Shown here in pieces: positions 1 through 5,822 of a stretch of DNA of 6,210 bases (position 1 is the stretch's first letter; every line of letters starts with the position of its first letter). The notes under the pieces are model-generated. The model did no database searches. It was not told the origin of the DNA and saw only the letters and a list, made by a program, of their open reading frames with translations. This DNA is from JBBSHJ01 sp038253135 (GTDB lineage: Bacteria > Actinomycetota > Actinomycetes > Mycobacteriales > QHCD01). The stretch spans positions 1-6,210 of the forward strand of contig JBBSHJ010000145.1 in NCBI GenBank assembly GCA_038253135.1, given 5' to 3'. A program made the translations under genes and the position numbers.

Positions 1-74
1 ACCATCGGCTCGATCAACGCCCACTGATCATCGGTCAGGTCGGACGGATAACGACGCGGGGAAGAAGCAGCCAT
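1..74 (-). CDS. IS5-family transposase, N-terminal fragment (runs off the left edge)
   Basis: Read on the minus strand from an ATG at 74-72, the frame stays open to the window edge and gives 24 residues. They begin MAASSPRRYPSDLTDDQW and continue ALIEPM. The pattern of a short basic start followed by YPSDLTDDQWALIEP is the usual opening of IS5-family transposases (the DUF4096 N-terminal region), which cut and paste the insertion sequence. The catalytic DDE residues lie outside the window, so activity cannot be judged. The gene points away from the rest of the window, so the bases to its right are the 5' end of the element. The family call rests on a short stretch but the motif is characteristic. 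Confidence 0.75.
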   Translation of the reverse strand, partial: MAASSPRRYPSDLTDDQWALIEPM

Positions 75-140
75 ATCGCCACTTTCGCCACAACAACCAC
101 ATCAGTCACGCCGCCACGCCGACGCTTTCCCAACACGTTC
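75..140 (-). mobile_element. Probable 5' leader and terminus of the IS5-type element
   Basis: This is the non-coding stretch between the transposase start and the end of the dehydratase gene. On the minus strand it would begin GAACGTGTTGGGAAAGC. It abuts TTAG at 141-144, which fits the YTAR target preference known for IS5 elements. The exact boundary is inferred: the other end of the element, and therefore the matching inverted repeat and target duplication, are outside the window. The true edge could lie some bases to either side. Confidence 0.3.
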
Positions 141-172
141 TTAGGTTCAACCGGTCGCGGAACTTGTGGTCG

Positions 173-469
173 TCAGCCGCCGTGTTGTCCGACGATCTGC
201 GAGATCCTTTCGGCCAGGCGGAGGTCCCTGTCGGTCACACCGCCCTCGGAATGCGTCGAGCAGCGGAAGGTCAGCGTCCGCCACCGGATGTCGATGTCCG
301 GGTGATGGTCGGCCTGCTCCGCGGCGACGGCGACGTCGTCGACGACGCGGATCGCGCTCGCGAAGTCGGGCAGGTCGGCCGTCCTTTCGATGCCGTCCGT
401 GTCGCCCGACCAACCGGGCAGGTTGTTCAATGCGTCGCGAATCGTTTTGGAGTCGAGTACGCCGGCCAT
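173..469 (-). CDS. Pterin-4a-carbinolamine dehydratase (4a-hydroxytetrahydrobiopterin dehydratase)
   Basis: The 98-residue product is a full-length member of the PCD/DCoH family. These enzymes remove water from 4a-hydroxytetrahydropterin, the by-product of aromatic amino acid hydroxylases, so that the pterin cofactor can be recycled. In bacteria without such a hydroxylase the role is less clear. The signature is clear: EQADHHPDIDIRW with the histidine pair at residues 55-56, followed by STHSEGGVTDRD with the third active-site histidine at 73. The 18-residue spacing from the first to the third histidine matches the animal enzymes (His61/His79). The ATG at 469-467 is preceded by GAGGAG (plus-strand 476-481) with six bases between. 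No hydroxylase gene is nearby. The gene stands alone between an IS end about 30 bp past its stop and a tandem repeat array just upstream of its ribosome binding site. The array may affect its expression, but that is inference. Confidence 0.93.
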   Translation of the reverse strand: MAGVLDSKTIRDALNNLPGWSGDTDGIERTADLPDFASAIRVVDDVAVAAEQADHHPDIDIRWRTLTFRCSTHSEGGVTDRDLRLAERISQIVGQHGG

Positions 470-484
470 CGGCAGCTCCTCATC

Positions 485-638
485 GTGGTTGTCTGGCTCA
501 CTGTGGTGTCTGGTTCATTGTGGTTGTCTGGCTCACCGTGATTGTCTGGTTCATCGTGATTGTCTGGTTCATCGTGATTGTCTGGTTCATTGTGGTGTCT
601 GGCTCACTGTGGTGTCTGGCTGGTCGTGGTGTCTGGCC
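485..638. repeat. Tandem repeat array (minisatellite), nine units of 17/18 bp
   Basis: The plus-strand unit is GTGATTGTCTGGTTCATC with small variations. Units run 485-502, 503-519, 520-537, 538-555, 556-573, 574-591, 592-608, 609-625, with a partial ninth at 626-638. Units 4 and 5 are identical and unit 6 differs from them by one base. Units 2, 7 and 8 are 17 bp long because GTT-GTC is shortened to GTGTC. The array fills most of the gap between the divergently read dehydratase and NUDIX genes. It begins only four bases beyond the dehydratase ribosome binding site, so any transcript started outside it would carry it as a 5' leader. It is clearly less GC-rich than its surroundings. It has no spacer/repeat alternation, so it is not a CRISPR. 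The near-identical central units suggest expansion by slippage. Confidence 0.95.
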
Positions 639-725
639 GAGTCTGCCAGTACGGCGGGCCCGCAATGCCGCTCGAAGGAGCCGGAAGCCGAAATATCAGG
701 AGCAGTCCACCCGGATCGGCTTCCC

Positions 726-1610
726 ATGCGGCCCCCGTGGATTCCCAGACCTGAACGTTACGGTCATCTGGTGCCCATCGCCCACGCCTCGGTGCTCGTT
801 GGGGCGGAGGTCGCCGTCCTCGCCGCGGCCGCGCGAGACCTTGCCGACGCCCCCGATGTGGGGCTGATCCCGACCGAGTCCGGCATCGCCCGCGGCCTCG
901 TCGGCGCCGGCGACGTGCTGGCGTTCCGCGGCGTACCGCATCCGATCCGGGTCGTGGCGGCCGACGACTCCAGGCTCACGCTCGAGGGCCCGCGCGGCCT
1001 GCGCTACCGCGAGACCTACGCGTCAACCGGTGCCGGGGCGTACGTGACGTGCGAGCTGTTCTGGCGAGTCGGCCGGCTCACCCGCCGCCGCGCGCTCGCC
1101 GCGTTGACGCTGCGTTGCGCGTCCCTGCGCGCCGCGGTACGGCGCAGGCGCCGGCTCGTCGTCGCGGCGGCAGTGATCCGCGCCGGTCGAGTGCTGGCCG
1201 CCCAGCGGGGCGCCGGCGGCCTCGTGGGCGATCGGTGGGAGCTGCCGGGCGGCAAGGTCGAGCCAGGTGAGTCGCCGCCCACGGCGCTGCGCCGGGAATG
1301 CGCCGAGGAGCTCGGGGTCGACGTCGAGATCGGTGCGCGCATCGGCGTACCGATGCCGCTGGACTACGACGGTTACTGGCTCGAGGCGTTCGCGGCGACG
1401 CTTCCGGCCGGCGCTGAGCCGGTGGCGCGTGAGCATCGCGAGTTGCGCTGGATCGACGCGGGCAGCCTCGACACGATCGACTGGTTACCGACGGATCGGG
1501 CCCTGCTGCCGCACGTGCGGGCGGCCCTGCGGCGGGCGGAGAGCTCGCGGACGCAGGCCGAGCCATCGGCAGAGCAGGCGACCGGGACGGGCCTGAAGGG
1601 TAAGGTCTAA
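726..1610 (+). CDS. NUDIX hydrolase (MutT type) with an N-terminal SRPBCC-like domain
   Basis: From ATG 726 the product has 294 residues. The C-terminal half is a clear NUDIX hydrolase. Its box GX5EX7REUXEEXGU is complete at residues 176-198 (G176, E182, R190-E191, E194-E195, G197-V198), so metal binding and cleavage of a nucleoside-diphosphate-linked substrate should be intact. The preceding AAAVIRAGRVLAAQR and the later EHRELRWID resemble MutT proteins that destroy 8-oxo-dGTP, but the substrate is not proven. Residues of roughly 15-140 are not part of a normal MutT. Their order (strand, helix, GDVLAFRG, further strands, a long basic helix) suggests an SRPBCC/START-like ligand-binding fold; this is inference. 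The start is uncertain: no good ribosome binding site is seen, the frame is open upstream through the repeat array, and GTG 771 is an alternative. The stop overlaps that of the convergent regulator by four bases. Confidence 0.88.
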   Translation: MRPPWIPRPERYGHLVPIAHASVLVGAEVAVLAAAARDLADAPDVGLIPTESGIARGLVGAGDVLAFRGVPHPIRVVAADDSRLTLEGPRGLRYRETYASTGAGAYVTCELFWRVGRLTRRRALAALTLRCASLRAAVRRRRRLVVAAAVIRAGRVLAAQRGAGGLVGDRWELPGGKVEPGESPPTALRRECAEELGVDVEIGARIGVPMPLDYDGYWLEAFAATLPAGAEPVAREHRELRWIDAGSLDTIDWLPTDRALLPHVRAALRRAESSRTQAEPSAEQATGTGLKGKV

Positions 1611-2447
1611 CGCCCGGTCGCATCGGACAGAGTCGTACGCGAGACGAAGGTCCGCGCATCCTTGAACCGGCGCATCGAGATGAGCAGCTCGTAGGAGCGG
1701 ATCGCTGCTATATCGGCGATCCGCGTGACTAGGTAGCGATAGAGATGTTCGTCGTCGCGGCAGATGATCGTCGCCATCAGGTTGTCCTGGCCGGTCACGG
1801 CGCCGACGAACGCGATTTCCTCGTGGGCCGCGAGCTGCCTGCCCGTCGCCTCGAGGTCCGTGGGCCGGACGCGCAACCACAGCACCGCACGGACATGAAA
1901 ACCGAGCGACTCGTGCGCGAGATCGATGTCCAGGAAGACTGTGCCGTCGCCGAGCAGCCGTTCGACCCGCCGGGCCACCCGGGCGCCGTTCCACCCGGTC
2001 TTGGCGGCGAGCGCGGCATAGCTCGCCCGCCCGTCGGGCGGCCAGCCCGGCGAGCAGGGCCGCATCGTCCGGCTGCGGCGGCTCCAGCGTCCCCGCGCCG
2101 GCGATCGCCTCCTCCCGGATGCGGCGCAGCTGCTCGGGTCGCAGTGGCGCGCCGTAGCCCGTCCAGTCCGCCGGATCCGAGCCGACGTACCGATGCAGCA
2201 ACGACAGCGATGAGATGTCGAGGACGGCGCTGGTGCGCGGCAGCCGCTCGAGGACCAGCTCCTCGCGGGCGGCACCGCGGGTGGAGGAGCGCACGAGGCA
2301 GCTGACTTCCGCACCGCCCGACGTGATGCCCACGTACGCGGTGTCGTCCAGATCGGCCAGCGCCGTGGCCAGGGCCGTGACGTTGCCCGGCCGGCAGCCG
2401 ATCCGCACGATCCAGTCCGACTGTCCGAGCGCGCGCGGCTCGGGTCC
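1607..2447 (-). pseudogene. Two-module Lrp/AsnC family regulator, 5'-truncated and frameshifted
   Basis: Two blocks in different frames together match the tandem Lrp/AsnC regulators common in actinobacteria (HTH-AsnC-HTH-AsnC). Block one (about 2447-2038) reads PRALGQSDWIVRIGC through HRYVGSDPADWTGYG and is the first ligand-sensing module. Block two (about 2037-1607) reads DGRASYAALAAKTGWNGARV, the second helix-turn-helix, followed by the second AsnC module ending ELLISMRRFKDARTF. The switch lies near 2033-2040; dropping one base from the GGG at 2036-2038 restores a smooth GLAADGRASY. Upstream, the frame meets a stop at 2450-2448, and no first helix-turn-helix can be found in any frame before the divergent exporter. 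The gene has therefore lost about 60 N-terminal codons. It probably once controlled that exporter. The frameshift could be a sequencing error; the missing 5' end could not. Confidence 0.8.
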
Positions 2448-2524
2448 CTACCCGGCTCATTCCGCCGAGCTGTCCATCCGGGCGTTCCTCGAACGTCATG
2501 CCGGCATCACCTTGGAGCGGACCC

Positions 2525-3396
2525 ATGCGTCGTTGGCTACCCCTGCTCGCCCTGTGCCTCGGCACCGTCCAGCTGCTCGTCGACGTCACGATCGTCAACG
2601 TGGCGCTGCCCCAGATGGCGCTCGCCTTGCACACGTCGTTCTCGTCGCTGCAGTGGGTCGTCGACGGCTACGCGCTCAGCCTGGCCGCGCTGCTGCTCGG
2701 CATCGGCTCGCTGGCCGACCTGAGCGGTCATCGGAGGGTGTACGTCGCGGGCCTCGCCGTCTTTGCCGCGGCCAGCTTCGCGTGCGGGATCTCGCCGTCT
2801 CCGGCCGTGCTGATCACGGCCCGGATCGTGCAGGGCCTCGGCGGTGCCGCGATGCTGGCGACCACGTTCGCGCTGCTCAACGAGTCCTACCACGGCCGCG
2901 ATCGCGGTACGGCGTACGGCGTGTGGGGCGCGGTCGCGGGTGCCTCGGCCGCGATCGGCCCGATCGTCGGCGGCATCCTCACCGAGGGCATCAGCTGGCG
3001 GTGGATCTTCTTCGTCAACCTTCCGATCAGCGCGGCCGCGATCGTGCTGTCGCTGGCGGTGCTCGACCCCGGTCGACCGGAGCGGGGCCGGCAGGTCGAC
3101 CTGCCGGACACCGTGGCGCTCAACGCCGCGCTCGGCTGTGTCACCTTCGGGCTCAGCACCAGCACCGATCACGGCTGGACCGCGCCCCGGACCTGGTCAA
3201 TGTTCGTCTCGAGCACGGGATCCGTACGGCGACGGCGTCCGGGCTCGACCTGGCCTTCCTGGTTGCCGGCATCCTCGGCGTGATCGCTGCCGGGCTGGTG
3301 GTCTTCCTGATGCGGGGGACCGGCGCCTCGGTGAGCACCGCGCAATCGCCCTCGCCCGAACCGGGCAATGCGCAGGAGCCCGCCGGAACGCGCTGA
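2525..3396 (+). pseudogene. DHA2-type (EmrB/QacA) MFS drug exporter with an internal deletion
   Basis: The first 225 or so residues are typical of the 14-helix drug:proton antiporters. Helix 1 contains LLVDVTIVNVALPQM, motif A is GSLADLSGHRRVY (residues 61-73), motif C is GAVAGASAAIGPIVGG (135-150), and WRWIFFVNLPI (158-168) is a hallmark of the group. After DHGWTAPRTWSMF the frame becomes basic nonsense and ends at 3283. In another frame, LAFLVAGILGVIAAGLVVFLM, the usual final membrane segment and tail, follows and ends at 3396. Family members have about 480-500 residues, so roughly 200 residues (about helices 7-13) are missing between about 3180 and 3215, and the join is out of frame. The ATG at 2525 has GGAG at 2514-2517, seven bases upstream. 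The first half could still be translated (252 residues) but should not transport. Confidence 0.85.
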
Positions 3397-3452
3397 CCGA
3401 TCGCTCGGCCCGGGGCCGCGCGACCGGAGTGCACGCCCTCCCGAGGCCCATG

Positions 3453-3472
3453 TTTGCCAGCATGCTGTCATG
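3453..3472. promoter_or_regulatory. Upstream operator-like site (probable MarR site 1)
   Basis: TTTGCCAGCATGCTGTCATG contains the perfect inverted repeat CAGCATGCTG and shares 16 of 20 bases with the second site at 3488-3507. It overlaps the -35 element. MarR proteins usually bind such 16-20 bp palindromes and repress their own operon, so the regulator encoded at 4132 is the likely ligand of this site; this is inference. Confidence 0.55.
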
Positions 3473-3483
3473 ATGAGCATAAT
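3454..3483 (+). promoter_or_regulatory. Promoter of the DJ-1/MarR/kinase operon
   Basis: TTGCCA (3454-3459) and CATAAT (3478-3483) each match the housekeeping sigma-factor consensus at five of six positions and are 18 bp apart. Transcription would start near 3490, about 30 bp before the ATG at 3521. Both related palindromes overlap this region: one covers the -35 element and one the expected start point. The promoter is predicted from sequence only. Confidence 0.6.
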
Positions 3484-3487
3484 CGGG

Positions 3488-3507
3488 TTTGACCGCATGC
3501 TGTCAAA
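3488..3507. promoter_or_regulatory. Downstream operator-like palindrome (probable MarR site 2)
   Basis: TTTGACCGCATGCTGTCAAA is a 20-bp palindrome with only one mismatched base pair (positions 7 and 14), built as TTTGAC-N-GCATGC-N-GTCAAA. It lies over the predicted transcription start and ends just before the ribosome binding site GAGGAG (3509-3514). Its centre is 35 bp from that of site 1. Confidence 0.6.
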
Positions 3508-3520
3508 CGAGGAGTGAATC

Positions 3521-4135
3521 ATGAGTCAATCGGTGTACCTCTACGTGTGCGACACCCTCTCGGACTGGGAGCCCGGACATGCCATAGCCGCCCTCAACCA
3601 GCCGTTCGGGCAGCGGGATCCCGGGTCGCTGCAGGTGCGGACCGTCGCGGCGACGGCGGACCCGGTCCGGACCGCCGGCGGCGTACGCATCCTGCCCGAT
3701 CTGACGGTCGAGGAGGCGGCCCGCGAGCGGCCCGCGATGCTGATCCTTCCGGGAGCGGGGACCTGGGACCAGGCAGTGCACAAACCGGTGATCGGTTTCG
3801 CGAAGTCGCTGCTGGACAAGGATATCCCGGTCGCCGCGATCTGCGGCGCAACGGTCGCGCTGGCCGCCGCGGGCATGCTCGACGACCGCGACCACACCAG
3901 CAACGACCCGAGCATGCTCGACGGGCCCGGCTATGCCGGGGCCGGGCGTTACCGCCCGGCGCCGGCCGTGACCGATCGCGGGCTGATCACCGCGGGTGCG
4001 GCGCACCCGGCGGAATTCGCCCGGGAAATCCTGCGCACGCTCGAGGTCTACGAGCCGGACACCCTCGAGAACTGGTACGGGCTCTACACCACCGGCGAGC
4101 GCGCGTACTTCGACAAGTTCATGGCCGCGGTGTGA
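3521..4135 (+). CDS. DJ-1/PfpI family protein (class I glutamine amidotransferase-like fold)
   Basis: The 204-residue product fits the DJ-1/PfpI superfamily, whose members include deglycases, chaperones, proteases, hydratases and stress sensors. The nucleophile elbow is VAAICGATVALA with the reactive cysteine at 108. The acidic partner is probably Glu17 in SDWEPGHA, and DHTSN (124-128) corresponds to the family segment after the elbow. PAMLILPGAGTWD (71-83) is the usual strand and turn before it. The overall pattern is closest to the YdeA/YoaZ-like PfpI group, which often sits beside regulators; the substrate cannot be told. The ATG has GAGGAG six bases upstream. It is the first gene of an operon whose next gene, a MarR regulator, starts inside its stop codon, so the protein is probably made in response to whatever that regulator senses, perhaps an electrophile or oxidant. 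That last point is inference. Confidence 0.92.
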   Translation: MSQSVYLYVCDTLSDWEPGHAIAALNQPFGQRDPGSLQVRTVAATADPVRTAGGVRILPDLTVEEAARERPAMLILPGAGTWDQAVHKPVIGFAKSLLDKDIPVAAICGATVALAAAGMLDDRDHTSNDPSMLDGPGYAGAGRYRPAPAVTDRGLITAGAAHPAEFAREILRTLEVYEPDTLENWYGLYTTGERAYFDKFMAAV

Positions 4136-4614
4136 CGGCGGCGGCCCGAACGCCGGCCGGCGACGTGCTCACCGACCTCGTCCTGGAGGTTTTCCGCCTC
4201 AACGGCGGGTTCTTCGAGGCGGCCGAGCGGTTGGCCAGACCCGTCGGCCTCACCGCCGCCTGGTGGCAGGTCCTCGGGATCACCCTCGACGAGCCCCGTC
4301 CGGTCGCCGAGATCGCCCGACGGGTGGGCGGCGGCAAGGCCCGGCAGAGCGTGCAGCGCATCGCCGATCTACTGGTGGACAAGGGCTGGGCGACCTACGA
4401 GCCCAACCCGCGGCACGCGCGCGCCAAGCTGCTGGCGCCGACGCCGCCCGGTCGGCGCGCCGTACACCGCCTGGCCGGCGCCCAGCACCGATGGGCGGAT
4501 GCCGTCGCCGGCAGCATCGGCGAGGATGCGCTGCGGCACTGCCTCCGCACGATTTCCGTCGTCGCCGACGAGGTGGAGCGGTGCGCCGATGCGCAGGACG
4601 CGGCGGCGAAATAG
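4132..4614 (+). CDS. MarR family transcriptional regulator
   Basis: This 160-residue product has the MarR winged-helix layout. An N-terminal dimerisation helix (DVLTDLVLEVFRLNGGFFEA, 11-30) is followed by LTAAWWQVLG, the helix-turn-helix RPVAEIARRVGGGKARQSV (56-74) with recognition helix QRIADLLVDKG, a wing at 86-103 (WATYEPNPRHARAKLLAPT), and a C-terminal helix that completes the dimer. The GTG start at 4132 overlaps the TGA of the DJ-1 gene (GTGA). No separate ribosome binding site is seen, so translation is probably coupled. MarR proteins are usually repressors released by small molecules or by cysteine oxidation; cysteines here are at 137 and 151. The twin palindromes at 3453-3507 are its likely targets, which would make the operon self-regulated. 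The extra glycines (GGGKARQ) before the recognition helix are slightly unusual. Confidence 0.9.
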   Translation: MTAAARTPAGDVLTDLVLEVFRLNGGFFEAAERLARPVGLTAAWWQVLGITLDEPRPVAEIARRVGGGKARQSVQRIADLLVDKGWATYEPNPRHARAKLLAPTPPGRRAVHRLAGAQHRWADAVAGSIGEDALRHCLRTISVVADEVERCADAQDAAAK

Positions 4615-4626
4615 CTCGCGGCCGGC

Positions 4627-5682
4627 GTGCCGCCCTCACTAGCGTCGCCGATCGTGACCGAGGATCTGCAAACCCGGGCCGCCGGGTCGGACGAGCTGGT
4701 GGCCGAGGTCGCCGAGCGATACGGGCTGGGAGCCTGCGCCACGTGGGTCGACCTCGGCGGCAGCTGGACCACCAACCTCCGCCTCGATCTCGCCGAACGC
4801 GTGCTGGTCGCGCGGATACACCAGGGGAGTACGCCGCCCGAGCGGCTGGCCGCCGTGCAGGCCGCGCGGGAGGCGGTGGCCACGGCCGGAATTCCCACGG
4901 TTACGCCGATCCGCGTCGCCGACGGCTCGGGCTTCGTGGCCCTGTCCAGTGGTCGGCTGGTCGAGCTCGAGCCGTTCCTCACCTGGGACACGCGGATGAA
5001 CACCTCGGCGCTGATCACCCGCGGGCACGGCGTGCTGGCGGCGATGCACGACGCGCTGCGGAGCGCGGACCTGCCGAGCGCGGCCGGGACCGTGCGTTAT
5101 GCGAACTACATCGACTCGATGGGTGCCCTCGACGCGAGTCGCCGGGGCGTGGCGCGGATTCGCGGGTGGGGCGATGCAAAGCTTTCGGATTTCGCCGACG
5201 TCGCGCTCACACACGTCGAGTCGGTCGCCGAGCTCGAATCGGCGTTGCGCGATCGCCAGCTGACGCAGATCGTGCATGGGGATTTCTGGGACAACAATGT
5301 GCTTTTCCGCGGCACCGAATTGGTGGCGGTCATCGACTTTGATTTCATGGCCCGACGACCCCGCGTCGATGATCTCGCGCTGACCGCTTATTTCCTCTTC
5401 CTGCAGCCCGGACGTGGGCTACCGACCCGCGACGATGCTGCGATGCTGCGCCGCTTCACTGATGCGTACGACGCGGTGGCCGGCGTACCGCTCGCTATCG
5501 ACGAGCGCGCCGCCCTCCCGCTGGCGATCGCCCGGCAGCCGGCGTGGTCGCTCGGGCGGTGGGTCGTGGAGCTCGACGAGGGCGGCGCCCGCAAGCATGC
5601 CACTGACCTGATGGGTGAATTGCCGGTGGCCCGAGCGATCCTCGCTGACATCGATTACTGGCAGCACGCGTTGATCGGGTAG
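4627..5682 (+). CDS. Phosphotransferase of the aminoglycoside-phosphotransferase (APH) family
   Basis: The product (351 residues from GTG 4627) has the protein-kinase-like APH fold that moves a phosphate from ATP to a small molecule such as an aminoglycoside, choline, homoserine or a sugar. The catalytic loop IVHGDFWDNNVLF (215-227) carries the Brenner motif with Asp219 and Asn224, and VIDFDF (235-240) supplies the metal-binding aspartate at 237. The small lobe includes GGSWTTNLRL (44-53) and VLVARIHQG (59-67), where arginine stands at the usual nucleotide-contact position; ELEPFLTW (113-120) resembles the hinge. All key residues are present, so it should be active. The substrate is unknown, and a resistance role should not be assumed. 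It starts 12 bp after the MarR stop, so it is probably the third gene of the operon. The start is uncertain: GTG 4654 (giving VTEDLQTRAAG) is equally possible and neither has a good ribosome binding site. Confidence 0.9.
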   Translation: MPPSLASPIVTEDLQTRAAGSDELVAEVAERYGLGACATWVDLGGSWTTNLRLDLAERVLVARIHQGSTPPERLAAVQAAREAVATAGIPTVTPIRVADGSGFVALSSGRLVELEPFLTWDTRMNTSALITRGHGVLAAMHDALRSADLPSAAGTVRYANYIDSMGALDASRRGVARIRGWGDAKLSDFADVALTHVESVAELESALRDRQLTQIVHGDFWDNNVLFRGTELVAVIDFDFMARRPRVDDLALTAYFLFLQPGRGLPTRDDAAMLRRFTDAYDAVAGVPLAIDERAALPLAIARQPAWSLGRWVVELDEGGARKHATDLMGELPVARAILADIDYWQHALIG

Positions 5683-5808
5683 CTGCCGGCACGCCCTGAG
5701 CGAAATCCCATCGCGGTGCGGTGGTGTTCGCTGCCGGCTGAGGCTCGATCCGATCCGCGGACGGCGCGGCGATGCGAGGGTGACGACACCGGTTCGCCGC
5801 GACGGCGC

Positions 5809-5813
5809 GGAGG
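5809..5813 (+). promoter_or_regulatory. Ribosome binding site of the EntS-like transporter gene
   Basis: GGAGG lies nine bases before ATG 5823 and favours that start over the in-frame ATG at 5838. The rest of the gap after the kinase gene (5683-5808) shows no gene and no clear hairpin terminator. Confidence 0.6.
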
Positions 5814-5822
5814 TGTCCACAG

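Noticed and set aside
485..638. CRISPR array
   Set aside because: The units are head-to-tail with no spacers and vary between 17 and 18 bp; no cas genes are present.
654..663. Palindrome GCGGGCCCGC upstream of the NUDIX gene as an operator
   Set aside because: It is only 10 bp of pure G/C, is likely by chance in this composition, and is not tied to a visible promoter.
390..725. Open frame upstream of the NUDIX gene running from 390 through the repeat array
   Set aside because: It overlaps the dehydratase gene on the other strand and reads through the repeats as low-complexity hydrophobic sequence; homology-like sequence starts only after 726.
3406..3418. GC-rich palindrome CGGCCCGGGGCCG after the broken exporter as a terminator
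   Set aside because: The stem is short with almost no loop and no T-rich tail follows; such palindromes are common by chance in high-GC DNA.
3996..5342. Long 448-codon open frame across the MarR and kinase genes
   Set aside because: It is an arginine- and proline-rich shadow frame of the well-supported genes, with no recognisable domain.
4627..5682. Calling the kinase an antibiotic resistance gene
   Set aside because: The APH fold is shared by many kinases of ordinary metabolites, and nothing in the sequence points to an aminoglycoside substrate.
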